Notes: generated by a model from the letters alone, not told the origin. A stretch of 64,000 bases of DNA from Sphingomonas sp. UNC305MFCol5.2 (GCF_000712135.1 NZ_JOOE01000004.1:2501-66500), one strand, 5' to 3'. Positions 12,960 to 21,983 are shown, counted from the stretch's first letter. Translations and numbers: made by a program.

Positions 12960-13112
12960 AGTTTCCCCTCCCGGTAAGGGAGGGGATCAAGGGGTGGGTA
13001 GCGGCGGCGAGGCTCGATGCCTCGCCCGGCGCTTCGCCGCTGGGCGACAGAGTCTTTTGGGCGCGCAGACGCGCGCACCCACCCCCAACCCCTCCCTGCA
13101 AGCAGGGAGGGG
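12960..13112. repeat. REP-like long inverted repeat
   Basis: The element is bounded by two hairpins, CCCCTCCC/GGGAGGGG at the left and CCCCTCCCTGC/GCAGGGAGGGG at the right, and the sequences just inside them (AAGGGGTGGGT and ACCCACCCC) are also complementary, so the ends can pair with each other. It lies between convergent ydbL and the efflux operon and may terminate both. It is non-coding. Confidence 0.7.
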
Positions 13113-13124
13113 AGTTTAAGATCG

Positions 13125-14654
13125 CTAATGCGCCGCTCCCATCTCGACCGTCCGTGACGGCCGCGGCGTGAGCCAGATGATCATCGCCGCGAAGGCGAAT
13201 ACCACCGCCGAGATCAGGAAGATGTGCGTGGTCGCCACCGCCAGGGCTTCCTTGTCGACGAGCTGGGCGATCACCATCCGGATCTGATCCACCGAGAAGC
13301 CCTGCGCGGCGAGCGCGTCGCTGGTGCCTTGCGTGTTCAGGCTCGATACGATCTCGCTGCGGGCAACCCGGCTGCTGTCGTCCCACATCGTCGCCGAGAT
13401 CGAAGTGCCGATCGCGCCGGCCATGGTGCGCAAAAAGCTCATCACCCCCGCGGCAGCCGCGGTCTCCTCGGGCTCGACAGCGCCGAGCGCGAGCGTCGTC
13501 AGCGGAATGAAGAAGAACGGCATGCCGAAGCCCTGAAGCAATTGGGGGAAAGCGAGCGTCCAGAAGTCCGCGCCGCTGTTCCAGTGGACACGCAGCAGCG
13601 AGGTCAGGCCGAGCCAGAGGATGCCGAAGCAGACCAGCGCGCGCGGATCGACCTTCGTCGACAGCTTGGCGACGATCGGCGACATGATCACCGCAGCGAC
13701 GCCGGTGAACGCAGTGGCATATCCCGCATAAGTTGCGGTGTAGCCCATGCTGGTCTGCAGCCATTGCGGGATGATCACTGCCGAGGCGAAGAAGGTGGCG
13801 AAGGCGAAGGACAGGGATGTCACCGCCACCGTGAATCCCCGATGCCGGAACACGCGCAGGTCGACGATCGGCTGGTCCTCGGTGAGCTCCCAGGCGAGGA
13901 ACACGACCAGCCCCACCGCGGCGATCACTGCCAGCGCGACGATCGTCGGATCGCTGAACCAGTCATGCTCGCGGCCGAGATCGAGCATGATCTGCAGCGC
14001 GCCGATCCACAGCAGCATCAGCGCGAGCCCGACGCCGTCGATCCGCATCTTCTCGGTTTTGGTCTCGGATGAAGCGAGCAGCCGCATCGCGCCGAACGCA
14101 CAGAGCGCGGCGACGGGGATGTTGATGAAGAAGATCCAGTGCCACGACCACGAATCGCTGATCGTGCCGCCGAGGATCGGGCCGAGGATCGGCGCGGTAA
14201 CCGTGGTCATCGCCCATACGCCCATTGCCTGCGCGCGCTGCTCGGGCTTGAAGATGCGCATCAGCAAGGTCTGGCTGAGCGGCATCAGCGGGCCGCCGCA
14301 CAGGCCCTGCCCGATCCGGCACGCGACGAGCATGCCGAGCGACGTCGACATGCCGCACAGCAGCGAGAACAGGCCGAACCCGATCATCCCGAAGGTGAAG
14401 GTGCGCACCGTGCCGAACCGGCCGGCCAACCAGCCGGTCAGCGGCACGCACACCGCCTCCGCCACGGCATAGGAAGTGATGATCCACGTCCCCTGGCTGG
14501 CCGAGATGCCGAGGCTGCCGGCGATGTGCGGCACCGAGACGTTGGCGATCGTGGTGTCGAGCACCACCATGAAGTTGGTGAGCGCGAGCACCGCGCCCGC
14601 GAGGATCAGCCGGAACCCGGTGAGGGGCGCCATTTCCTCGGCCTTGCCGTTCAT
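13125..14654 (-). CDS. EmrB-like MFS drug exporter (DHA2 family)
   Basis: A 509-residue polytopic membrane protein with about 14 predicted helices. It has DHA2/EmrB features: the early helix NFMVVLDTTIANVSVPHIAGSL-type region (residues about 22-42), the WIITSYAVAEA segment in helix 2, and the loop GRFGTVRTF equivalent to motif A. It would export hydrophobic drugs by proton antiport, docking with the membrane-fusion protein encoded 11 bases upstream. It is the last gene of the efflux operon. The substrate cannot be told from sequence. Confidence 0.92.
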   Translation of the reverse strand: MNGKAEEMAPLTGFRLILAGAVLALTNFMVVLDTTIANVSVPHIAGSLGISASQGTWIITSYAVAEAVCVPLTGWLAGRFGTVRTFTFGMIGFGLFSLLCGMSTSLGMLVACRIGQGLCGGPLMPLSQTLLMRIFKPEQRAQAMGVWAMTTVTAPILGPILGGTISDSWSWHWIFFINIPVAALCAFGAMRLLASSETKTEKMRIDGVGLALMLLWIGALQIMLDLGREHDWFSDPTIVALAVIAAVGLVVFLAWELTEDQPIVDLRVFRHRGFTVAVTSLSFAFATFFASAVIIPQWLQTSMGYTATYAGYATAFTGVAAVIMSPIVAKLSTKVDPRALVCFGILWLGLTSLLRVHWNSGADFWTLAFPQLLQGFGMPFFFIPLTTLALGAVEPEETAAAAGVMSFLRTMAGAIGTSISATMWDDSSRVARSEIVSSLNTQGTSDALAAQGFSVDQIRMVIAQLVDKEALAVATTHIFLISAVVFAFAAMIIWLTPRPSRTVEMGAAH

Positions 14655-14665
14655 CGGAGCTGTCC

Positions 14666-15814
14666 TCAGTTCTTCGAGACGTCGATCTCGGCGTCCATGG
14701 ACAGCCCGACCCGCAGCGGGTGCGCCAGCAACTCCTTCGGATCGAGCGCGACGCGTACGGGGAGGCGCTGGACCACCTTGATCCAGTTGCCCGTGGCGTT
14801 CTGCGCGGGAATCAGCGCGAAGGAACCGCCGGTACCGCCCGAGAGCCCGACGACGCGCCCATGATATTCGACATCGCCGCCATACAGGTCGGAGGTGAGC
14901 GTCACCGGCTGGCCGACCTTGACGCGGTCGAGCTGGCCTTCCTTGAAATTGGCGTCGACATAAAGCTGGCCGACGGGGACGATCAGCATCAGCGCAGTGC
15001 CGGGCGCGACGCGCTGGCCGATCTGGACGTTGCGCCGGGTGACCACCCCGTCGATCGGCGCGCGGATCACGGTGCGCTCGAGATCGAGCTTCGCCTGCGC
15101 CACCTTGGCCTGCGCCGCCAGCACTTCGGGCGCGGTGTTGGCGGTCGTGCCGCTGATCAGTGCGTTGTTGGCGGCCAGTTCGCCGCTGGCTGCGCCCTTG
15201 GTCGAGCTCGCCTGCGCAATGCCGGCGCGCGCCAGTTCGAGTGCCGCCCTGGCCGAGGCGAAGGCGTTGGTCGCCGAGGAGAGTTCCTCGCCCGACACCG
15301 CGCCATTGGGGGCGAGGCGCTGGCGCCGGGCGAGGTCGACGCGTGCCCTCTCGTAATCCGCCTGCGCGGAGACGAGTTGGGCGCGGGCACGCGCGATATC
15401 GGCGTTGCGAGCATCGACCTGCGCGGCGAGCGCCGTGCTGGTGGCCGAGGTCTGGCCATATTGGCGCCGGGCCCTGGCGAGTTCGGCCTCGGCCTGCGCG
15501 AGCGCGATCCGCGCGTCGCTGCCGTCGAGCTGGACGAGGACGTCGCCCTTGCGCACCGCCTGCGTGTCGGCGACGCGAACGTTCAGCACCTGCGCGGCGA
15601 TCATCGGCGTCACGCTGGCGGTGTCGGCGCCGACATAGGCATTGTCGGTGCCGATATGATGGCTGCCGACCAGGGCATACCAGCCGCCATAGCCGGCGCC
15701 GGCGAGCAAGACGGCGCCGGCTATCCCGCCGAGCAGCTTCTTGCGGAGCGTGTTGGGCTTGTTCTGCACCTCGTCGGTGCGCAACTGGAGGCCTGCGGGA
15801 TCTGCGTCAGCCAT
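14666..15814 (-). CDS. EmrA-like membrane-fusion protein (HlyD family)
   Basis: A 382-residue periplasmic adaptor. It has a cytoplasmic N tail, one membrane anchor at about residues 28-50 (GGIAGAVLLAGAGYGGWYALV), the first half of a biotinyl-lipoyl domain (SVTPMIAAQVLNVRVADTQ), a long alpha-helical hairpin rich in Ala/Arg (about 105-215), the second lipoyl half (VIRAPIDGVVTRRNVQIGQ) and a beta barrel. It links the inner-membrane EmrB-like pump to the outer-membrane factor. Its start overlaps the end of the outer-membrane factor gene by eight bases, so the two are translationally coupled. Confidence 0.93.
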   Translation of the reverse strand: MADADPAGLQLRTDEVQNKPNTLRKKLLGGIAGAVLLAGAGYGGWYALVGSHHIGTDNAYVGADTASVTPMIAAQVLNVRVADTQAVRKGDVLVQLDGSDARIALAQAEAELARARRQYGQTSATSTALAAQVDARNADIARARAQLVSAQADYERARVDLARRQRLAPNGAVSGEELSSATNAFASARAALELARAGIAQASSTKGAASGELAANNALISGTTANTAPEVLAAQAKVAQAKLDLERTVIRAPIDGVVTRRNVQIGQRVAPGTALMLIVPVGQLYVDANFKEGQLDRVKVGQPVTLTSDLYGGDVEYHGRVVGLSGGTGGSFALIPAQNATGNWIKVVQRLPVRVALDPKELLAHPLRVGLSMDAEIDVSKN

Positions 15815-17267
15815 GGGTCGAATCCTTGCGTGCGGCGGTGGCCGTGTTGTTGTTGGAAAAGCCTCCGCCGAGCGCGCGGACCAATTGAACGTCGAGCGTG
15901 AATGCTCGCGCCTCGAGGTCGACGACGATCTGGCGGTTCTGCAGCACCCTCTCTTCGGCGGTCAGAACATCGAGGAAGGTCGACAGGCCGCCTTCATAGC
16001 GTTGCCTGGCGATTCCATAGGCGGCTTCCGAATCGGCGAGCGCCTGCCGGCTCTCGGAGAGGCGGATGGCGAGCGCGCGCTGGCTGGTCACTGCGTCGGC
16101 GACTTCGCGGAACGCAGTGGCGACGGTGCCGTCGTAATTGGCGACGGCTTCGTCATAGCCGGCGCGGGCGCCCTTATATTGGCCGGCGAGCTGCCCGCCG
16201 CGGAAGATCGGCAGGCTGATCGCGGGGCCGGCCTGGCCGAAGGTCGAGCCGCGGTCGAACAGGTTCGACAGGCCGAGCGACTGGAAGCCGATCAAGGCAC
16301 TGAGATTGACCGAGGGATAGAAGTCGGCGCGCGCCACCTTGATGCGGCTGGCGGCGGCCTCGACCCGGGCACGGGCGGCGGCGATGTCGGGGCGGCGGCC
16401 GATCAGGTCTGTGGTCACGCCGGCGGGAAGCGACCGCGCCTCGGCGGGCGAGACGGGCAGGGCTATGGTCAGGCCTCGATCGGGGCCCTTGCCCAGCAAA
16501 GCCGCGATGCGATTGCGGGTCAGCCCGATCGCTTCGTCGGTTGCGGCGAGCGTGGCGCGTGCGGCGGGGACCGCCGAATCGGCCTGCTTGCTTTCGGCGC
16601 GGGTATCGAGGCCGGCAGCGACGCGATCGGAGACGAGTTTCTGCGTCTCGGTGCGGAGGCGCAGCGCATTCTCCTGCACCCGGCGTTCGGCGGCGAGCTG
16701 TGCCAGATCGGCATAGGCGCTTGCAATGTTGGTCGAGAGCACGAGCCGCGATTGTTCGAGCTCGATCCGCGCGGCCTCGGCATCGGAGGTCGCCGCGGCA
16801 AGTGCCGCGCGGTTCTTGCCCCACAAATCGAGGTCGAAGCTCAGGCTGGCGGCGACGCGCCCGCTGTCGTTCCAGCCCTGCGGCACGAACGCGGCGGGGA
16901 TGCCGTTGTTATAGCTCTGTTTGGCCTCGGTCGCGCTCGCGTCGACTCCGATCGAGGGGAGCCGGGCGGCGCCGGCCTGTTGGGCGTAAGCCTGCGCCGA
17001 ACGCAGCCGCGCCGCGGCGGCGGCGAGATCAGGCGAGTCCTTGAGCCCTTCTTCGATCAGTGCAGTGAGCTGCGGATCGGCATAATCGGTCCACCAGTTG
17101 CGGGCGGGCCATGTCGCCGCCGCGGCGCCGAAGGTCTGGCTCGCGGCATAGCTGTCGCCGGCGCGAACCTCGGGGCGCGCGCCGAGCTGCGGCACCGGTG
17201 CGCAGGCGGAAAAGAGGAGCGGCGTGGCGAGCGTCGCGAGGGCAGGCCGGAAGCGGGAAGCGATCAT
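15807..17267 (-). CDS. Outer-membrane efflux lipoprotein (NodT/TolC-like)
   Basis: A 486-residue outer-membrane factor for the efflux pump. The signal ends in a lipobox LFSAC, giving a lipidated Cys near residue 21, and the body is the duplicated OEP (TolC) repeat with long heptad-rich helices; GRRPDIAAARARVEAA is the typical motif near the centre. It is the first gene of the operon. The ATG at 17267 has no Shine-Dalgarno sequence and lies 11 bases from a TetR-type operator, so the leader must be very short. Confidence 0.93.
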   Translation of the reverse strand: MIASRFRPALATLATPLLFSACAPVPQLGARPEVRAGDSYAASQTFGAAAATWPARNWWTDYADPQLTALIEEGLKDSPDLAAAAARLRSAQAYAQQAGAARLPSIGVDASATEAKQSYNNGIPAAFVPQGWNDSGRVAASLSFDLDLWGKNRAALAAATSDAEAARIELEQSRLVLSTNIASAYADLAQLAAERRVQENALRLRTETQKLVSDRVAAGLDTRAESKQADSAVPAARATLAATDEAIGLTRNRIAALLGKGPDRGLTIALPVSPAEARSLPAGVTTDLIGRRPDIAAARARVEAAASRIKVARADFYPSVNLSALIGFQSLGLSNLFDRGSTFGQAGPAISLPIFRGGQLAGQYKGARAGYDEAVANYDGTVATAFREVADAVTSQRALAIRLSESRQALADSEAAYGIARQRYEGGLSTFLDVLTAEERVLQNRQIVVDLEARAFTLDVQLVRALGGGFSNNNTATAARKDSTHG

Positions 17268-17277
17268 GATTTAAATA

Positions 17278-17295
17278 CCGTACTGTAGGGTACGG
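17278..17295. promoter_or_regulatory. TetR-type operator 1
   Basis: The 18-mer CCGTACTGTAGGGTACGG has perfect outer arms (CCGTAC/GTACGG). Its reverse complement matches operator 2 at 16 of 18 positions. It lies just upstream of the efflux operon start, so repressor bound here would block that operon. Confidence 0.75.
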
Positions 17296-17322
17296 CGACG
17301 CAAATGGTCCGGGCCTTGCGCC

Positions 17323-17350
17323 TTGTCAATAGGAAATCGTACCCTATAGT
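17323..17350 (+). promoter_or_regulatory. Predicted tetR promoter, leaderless
   Basis: TTGTCA (17323-17328) and TATAGT (17345-17350) are separated by 16 bases and resemble -35 and -10 boxes. A start site seven bases past the -10 falls at or next to the A of the tetR ATG at 17357. The -10 box lies inside operator 2, so the regulator would repress itself. Confidence 0.5.
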
Positions 17351-17354
17351 ACGG
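17337..17354. promoter_or_regulatory. TetR-type operator 2
   Basis: TCGTACCCTATAGTACGG is the inverted near-copy of operator 1, with dyad arms CGTAC/GTACG. It ends two bases before the tetR start codon. Confidence 0.75.
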
Positions 17355-17356
17355 TT

Positions 17357-18007
17357 ATGGAAACGCTAATCGAAAAGGCGCCCGGCAAGCGCGAGGCGCG
17401 CAAGGAAGAGCGGCGGCTGGCGATCCTCGACGTCGCCAAGCGTTCGTTTCTCGAAAGCGGCTATTCGGCGACATCGATGTCGGCGATCTCGGTCGAGCTG
17501 GGCGGCTCCAAGGGTACGCTCTGGAACTATTTCCCCTCGAAGGAAGAGCTGTTCGCGGCGGTGCTCGAACATGCCACGGCGTCCTACCGCCGGGAGCTTG
17601 GTGATCTTCTCGAACCGTCGGCCGATCTGTGGATGACGATCGTAACTTTCTGCCGCAGTTTCATCGCCAAGATCACCTCGCCCGACAGCGTGCGGCTGCA
17701 TCGCCTGATCGCCGCCGAAGCGGCGCGCTTTCCGGAGGTCGGCGAGATTTTCTATCGCCGCGCGCCGGAACCCACCCAGCGGATGCTCGCCGATTTCTTC
17801 GCGGGCCAGATGGCGGTCGGGCACATGCGCGACGCGGATCCGCTGGTTGCGGCGCGTGCGCTCGCCTGCCTGTGCATGGGGTGGCTTCACCAGCGTGTGA
17901 TCTGGGGAATTGCGGAGCCTACGCCTGAAACCGTCGAGGCGGAGGCCTATGGCGCGGCCGACATCTTCGCGCATGCCTTCGACATTGCTCGCCCCGGCGA
18001 AGCCTAG
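17357..18007 (+). CDS. TetR-family repressor of the adjacent efflux operon
   Basis: A 216-residue transcription factor. The N-terminal helix-turn-helix is clear: FLESGYSATSMSAISVELG followed by SKGTLWNYFPSKEELF, residues about 31-69, the standard TetR DNA-binding block. The remainder is a ligand-binding helical domain with CLCMGWLHQRVIWG near the end. It is divergent from the efflux operon and separated from it by two matching operators, so drug-relieved repression of the pump and autoregulation are expected. No ribosome-binding site precedes the ATG. The stop overlaps the convergent PLD gene within a shared CTAG. Confidence 0.92.
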   Translation: METLIEKAPGKREARKEERRLAILDVAKRSFLESGYSATSMSAISVELGGSKGTLWNYFPSKEELFAAVLEHATASYRRELGDLLEPSADLWMTIVTFCRSFIAKITSPDSVRLHRLIAAEAARFPEVGEIFYRRAPEPTQRMLADFFAGQMAVGHMRDADPLVAARALACLCMGWLHQRVIWGIAEPTPETVEAEAYGAADIFAHAFDIARPGEA

Positions 18008-19233
18008 TTTCGCCGCCGCGGTCGCTGTGGGCCGAAATTGAGCCGCCGGGTGACGTTGTAGTCGAGCACCGCCATGACGAAATATGCCGCGAACTGCTTG
18101 ACGCGTGTCCACATGCCGGTGCGCGCATTGTAAACTTCGGCGGTTACTTGTTCCGAATTGGCGATCTCGCCCTCGATGAATTTCCGGACATGTGCCGCAA
18201 AGCTAACATCCTCGATTCGCAGCATAAGTTCTAGATTGAGGAACATGCTGCGGATATCGAAATTGGCCGAGCCGATGTGCACGACATCGTCGATGACGAA
18301 CAGCTTGGTGTGGAGTTTCAACGGCTGATATTCGTAGATCTCGACATCCTTGCGCAACAGTCCCGCATAGGTGAAATGCGCCGCCCACAGCGACGCGGTG
18401 TGATCCACCTTTGACGGCAGTACCAGCCGGACGCGCCCGCGCCTGCCCACTTTGTCGAGCCGGCGCAGCATGGCGGGATTGGGTGCGAAATAGGAAGTGA
18501 TCAGGTCGATTGCCTGCGCCCGCTGCATGTCGCGCTTGACGACTCGCGCCCATGGCGAGAGCCGCCGCATCGGGCCACCCAGCAGCCAGCGGGTTGCGCC
18601 TTCGGGTTCGCTCCACGAATTGAGCATCCGTGCGAGCGAGCGCATCGACGCGCGCGGCCGCTTCGCCCAGCGCGACAGCGCGTCGAAATAGCCCACCAGT
18701 CGTGCGGCGGCAGGCCCTTCCACGATCAGCCCGAGGTCGCGCCAGGCATGCTGTTCAGGCGTGCCGAAATAGCTGTTCTCGATATTGAACCCGCCGATGA
18801 TCACACGCGATTCGTCGGCCAGCGCGAGCTTCTGGTGATTGCGCAGCAGATAGCGGCGACCCCAGCGGGGCACGAAGCGGCACATGTCCACTCCTGCCCT
18901 CTGCAGCGGATCGAAGAAGTGGCGGGCGGCGGCGTGCTCGCTGCCCAGCCCGTCTACGATCAAATGGACCTTCACGCCGCGCTCCGCGGCCGCGATCAGC
19001 GCATCGCGGATCGCGGCGCCGGCCGCGTCGTCGACATAGATGTAATAGAGCACCCGTAGCGTCCGCGTCGCCGAACGGATCAACGCCAGCAACGCGTCCA
19101 TGCGTTCGGGCCCCTTGGGCAGCATCGTCAGCCGGTTACCGTCGACTGTGAAGGGCTGCGACCAGGGATCCATGGCGAATGCATGGGCTGCACCGGCCGC
19201 GGCGGCAAGTGTGGCAGTCTCCGGCAATCGCAC
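18004..19233 (-). CDS. Phospholipase D-like / cardiolipin synthase-type protein
   Basis: A 409-residue protein with two HKD phosphatidyltransferase motifs: H133-x-K135-x4-D140 in RNHQKLALAD, followed by GGFN, and H308-x-K310-x4-D315 in LHTKLFVIDD, followed by GSANFDIRS. These form the two halves of one PLD active site, and the spacing fits the cardiolipin synthase/ClsB group. There are no N-terminal membrane helices. The start shown is a GTG; an ATG at 19173 (residue 21, MDPWSQPF) is a plausible alternative since the first 20 residues are low complexity. The exact lipid substrate is not deducible. Confidence 0.85.
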   Translation of the reverse strand: MRLPETATLAAAAGAAHAFAMDPWSQPFTVDGNRLTMLPKGPERMDALLALIRSATRTLRVLYYIYVDDAAGAAIRDALIAAAERGVKVHLIVDGLGSEHAAARHFFDPLQRAGVDMCRFVPRWGRRYLLRNHQKLALADESRVIIGGFNIENSYFGTPEQHAWRDLGLIVEGPAAARLVGYFDALSRWAKRPRASMRSLARMLNSWSEPEGATRWLLGGPMRRLSPWARVVKRDMQRAQAIDLITSYFAPNPAMLRRLDKVGRRGRVRLVLPSKVDHTASLWAAHFTYAGLLRKDVEIYEYQPLKLHTKLFVIDDVVHIGSANFDIRSMFLNLELMLRIEDVSFAAHVRKFIEGEIANSEQVTAEVYNARTGMWTRVKQFAAYFVMAVLDYNVTRRLNFGPQRPRRRN

Positions 19234-19319
19234 CGCCCGAATCCTCGTGACGCAACTGAAACCATTGAACCCATGGGCCGCATTCTGGTTTCAACCGCGC
19301 TGGCGACGGGGCGTTTTCC

Positions 19320-19348
19320 TTGACAATCAGCGGGTCGATGCCTAAGTG
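19320..19348 (+). promoter_or_regulatory. Candidate rpoZ promoter
   Basis: A perfect TTGACA at 19320-19325 is followed 17 bases later by TAAGTG at 19343-19348, a weak -10. The start would lie about 30 bases before rpoZ. The -35 is convincing, the -10 is not. Confidence 0.3.
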
Positions 19349-19388
19349 CCGCCCCTCTCCCGGACACCATTATCCAAGGAAAGCGTAG

Positions 19389-19733
19389 ATGGCGCGCGTC
19401 ACAGTCGAGGATTGCGTCGACAAGGTCTCGAACCGATTCGATCTGGTTCTGTTTGCGGCGCAGCGCGCCCGGCAGATCTCGGGCGGGGCCGAACTGACCA
19501 TCGATCGCGATCGCGACAAGAATCCGGTCGTCGCGCTGCGCGAGATCGCCGAGGAAACCGTTCGCCCGACCCATCTCGAGGAAGCGGTGGTTTCCAGCCT
19601 TCAGCGCGTCCAGATCGACGACGAGGAAGCACCGGACGAAGTCGGTTCGCTGGCGCAGTCGGCCGAGGCGCTTCGCCTCACCGCGGCGGCGCCGCCCCGC
19701 AACCAGAATCTGGGCAGCGATTACGAAGGCTGA
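19389..19733 (+). CDS. rpoZ: RNA polymerase omega subunit
   Basis: A 114-residue omega subunit that helps assemble the beta' subunit. The N terminus [19 protein letters not shown] and the following [13 protein letters not shown] are diagnostic, as is [22 protein letters not shown] precedes the ATG. A strong intrinsic terminator follows, so the gene appears monocistronic. Confidence 0.97.
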   Translation: MARVTVEDCVDKVSNRFDLVLFAAQRARQISGGAELTIDRDRDKNPVVALREIAEETVRPTHLEEAVVSSLQRVQIDDEEAPDEVGSLAQSAEALRLTAAAPPRNQNLGSDYEG

Positions 19734-19757
19734 TTTTTTCGTATCGCAGGAAATTCG

Positions 19758-19785
19758 CGGCCCCGGAGCGATCCGGGGCCGTTTT
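19758..19785 (+). terminator. rpoZ terminator, probably bidirectional
   Basis: A perfect 10-base stem (CGGCCCCGGA/TCCGGGGCCG) closes on a GCGA tetraloop and is followed by TTTT. It ends at the stop of the convergent rlmE and may serve both genes. Confidence 0.88.
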
Positions 19786-20466
19786 CTATTCGGGCGCCTC
19801 TTCCGCGCGGCCCTTGAAGCCCTGCGCGACCACGAACCATTCCACTGAGCCCTTGCGGCTAGCGGGCGGTTTGGCGTGCTTCACGGTGGCGAAATTGCGC
19901 TTCATCTCCGCGACCAGTGCCGAATCGGCGCCGCCGGCGAACACCTTGGCGACGAAATCGCCGCCTGGCGCCAGCGTGCGAAGCGCGAAGTCGAGCGCCG
20001 CCTCTACCAGCCCCAAGGTGCGTAGCGCGTCGGTCTGGGGATGGCCCACGGTGTTGGCGGCCATGTCCGAGAGGATCAGATCGGGCGCGCCGCCCAGTTC
20101 CGCGACCAGCCGATCGGGCGCGGCGTCGTCCATGAAGTCCATCTGCAGGATAGTCGCGCCGTCGATCGGATCGACGGGCAGCAGGTCGATTCCCACCACC
20201 GCGGCCTTGGGCAGTCGCTTGCGCACTAATTGCGTCCAGCCGCCCGGCGCGATGCCGAGGTCGACGACGCGCTTCGACCCCTTGAGAAAATCGAACTTCT
20301 CGTCGAGTTCGAGCAATTTGTAGACCGCGCGGCTGCGATAGCCCTCGGCCTTGGCGCGCTTCACATAAGGATCGTTGAGCTGGCGCTCGAGCCAGCGATT
20401 CGATTGCGGGGTGCGGCCCCGCGCCGTCTTCACGCGCGTATGGCCGCGCCCGCCGCCGCGGCTCAT
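19786..20466 (-). CDS. rlmE: 23S rRNA (uridine2552-2'-O)-methyltransferase
   Basis: A 226-residue FtsJ/RrmJ enzyme that 2'-O-methylates U2552 in the ribosomal A loop. Visible parts are the SAM-binding VVDLGIAPGGWTQLV, the catalytic-region LILSDMAANTVG, GGDFVAKVFAGG with the catalytic Lys, and GSVEWFVVAQGFKG with the catalytic Glu. The start at 20466 (MSRGGGRGH) overlaps the stop of the upstream ppx/gppA gene as ATGA, so the pair is coupled. The open frame continues upstream but that part is only antisense of the neighbour's coding sequence. Confidence 0.95.
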   Translation of the reverse strand: MSRGGGRGHTRVKTARGRTPQSNRWLERQLNDPYVKRAKAEGYRSRAVYKLLELDEKFDFLKGSKRVVDLGIAPGGWTQLVRKRLPKAAVVGIDLLPVDPIDGATILQMDFMDDAAPDRLVAELGGAPDLILSDMAANTVGHPQTDALRTLGLVEAALDFALRTLAPGGDFVAKVFAGGADSALVAEMKRNFATVKHAKPPASRKGSVEWFVVAQGFKGRAEEAPE

Positions 20467-21527
20467 AACCGGTCTCCGTTCATCAGACGTCGCAGGATGC
20501 CTTCGCGGATGCCGCGATCGGCGATGCCTAGGCGTTCGGCCGGCCACAAGTCGAGGATCGTCTCGAGGATCGCGCATCCGGCGACCACCAGATCGGCGCG
20601 TTCGCCGCCGATGCACGGCACTTGCGAACGTTCCGCCATGCTCATCCCCGCGATTCGCCGGCTGACTTCGCGCATCGCCGCCGAAGGCATGATCAGCCCG
20701 TCCACCACCGACCGATCATAAGCTGGCAGCCCCAGATGGACGCTGGCCAGCGTCGTCACGGTGCCCGACGTGCCCAGCAACCGCGGCGTGCCCTTCGGCG
20801 TCCGCAGGCGCGCGACGAAGGGCGCGAAGCTCTCGGCCACTCGAGCGCGCATGTCCGCATACACTGCGGCACCATGTTCGGCGCCGTCGGCGATGCCCGT
20901 GGCCTCGGTCAGCGAGACCACGCCCCAGGGCGCGCTGTGCCAGTCGAGGATGCGCGGCACTTCCGCACGCGAATCGACGAGTACCAGCTCGGTCGAGCCG
21001 CCGCCGATGTCGAATACCAGAGCGGGTCCGTCGCCGGGTTCGAGCAGCGCGTGGCAGCCCAATACGGCCAGCCGGGCCTCTTCCTCCGCCGTGATTATGT
21101 CGAGCGCGATTCCCGTCTCGCGATAGACACGCTCGATGAATTCGGATCCGTTCGTGGCCTGACGGCATGCCTCGGTTGCCACCGATCGCGCCAGTGCGAC
21201 GTTGCGGCGTTTGAGTTTGTCCGCGCAGATCCGCAGCGCCGCCAGCGTGCGGTCGATCGCGGCATCGGACAGCTTGCCGCTGGTCGCGAGGCCCTCGCCC
21301 AACCGGACGATTCGCGAAAAGGCGTCGATCACCGTAAAGCCCGCCCCCTGCGGCCGGGCGATCAGCAATCGGCAATTGTTGGTGCCCAGATCCAGCGCTG
21401 CGAAATGGCGCGATTCGGGCCAGCGTGCCCGGGCAGGCCGCTCGGGCGGTGCTTTGGGTATCGGTCGGGCGGAACTGCCGCTCCGGCCACGGGGCACTCT
21501 GGCTGGGCCATCCCCCATCGGGTTCAC
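20463..21527 (-). CDS. Ppx/GppA family exopolyphosphatase-type phosphatase
   Basis: A 354-residue sugar-kinase/actin-fold phosphatase. Seen are the phosphate-1 motif FAALDLGTNNCRLLIA (about residues 44-58), the catalytic-Glu region EEARLAVLG, and the phosphate-2 loop ALVFDIGGGSTEL. It could hydrolyse polyphosphate or pppGpp; this short form lacks the C-terminal domain of E. coli Ppx. The start used is a GTG, and an ATG two codons on is also possible. It is coupled to rlmE, a pairing often seen in alphaproteobacteria. Confidence 0.9.
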   Translation of the reverse strand: MNPMGDGPARVPRGRSGSSARPIPKAPPERPARARWPESRHFAALDLGTNNCRLLIARPQGAGFTVIDAFSRIVRLGEGLATSGKLSDAAIDRTLAALRICADKLKRRNVALARSVATEACRQATNGSEFIERVYRETGIALDIITAEEEARLAVLGCHALLEPGDGPALVFDIGGGSTELVLVDSRAEVPRILDWHSAPWGVVSLTEATGIADGAEHGAAVYADMRARVAESFAPFVARLRTPKGTPRLLGTSGTVTTLASVHLGLPAYDRSVVDGLIMPSAAMREVSRRIAGMSMAERSQVPCIGGERADLVVAGCAILETILDLWPAERLGIADRGIREGILRRLMNGDRL

Positions 21528-21670
21528 TCGCTTATGTTCTGTTCCGTCTCGGCCATGTTGACCGTCCGGTGCTTGGGAACGAGGCTAGCGCAGAGGGACG
21601 GACGGAGCAAGGCGCACTGCCGAAGTGGCGTTGACAGCATTCAAACCCCGCCCTATCTGGCCGGCCCTGT

Positions 21671-21744
21671 TGCCCCGTCGTCTAAAGGTAAGACTACGGA
21701 CTCTGACTCCGTCAATTGAGGTTCGAATCCTCACGGGGCATCCA
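21671..21744 (+). tRNA. tRNA-Gln (CTG)
   Basis: A 74-base cloverleaf with encoded CCA. The acceptor TGCCCCG pairs with CGGGGCA, the anticodon arm is ACGGA-CTCTGAC-TCCGT with CTG, and the T arm is GTGAGG-like with TTCGAAT. It reads CAG codons. Confidence 0.95.
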
Positions 21745-21906
21745 GACCGCTCAAATCCCGTTGAGCGATATCTTGAGAGAGACCAGTTCGCACGAAGGTG
21801 CCGGTCGATCGGGCGAGTGTGCACGCCCCCCACCGCCAATCCCATCGCTGCGACGAAGCTCGCTCACGCTGAATGCGGGCATTCACAATGGGCCGGGGGT
21901 GAAAGC

Positions 21907-21983
<77 letters not shown>

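Noticed and set aside
15741..17288. A 515-codon plus-strand open frame
   Set aside because: It is antisense to the outer-membrane efflux protein, whose lipobox and OEP repeats support the minus strand.
19346..20323. A 325-codon plus-strand frame overlapping rpoZ and rlmE
   Set aside because: It overlaps rpoZ in another frame and is antisense to rlmE, both of which are well supported.
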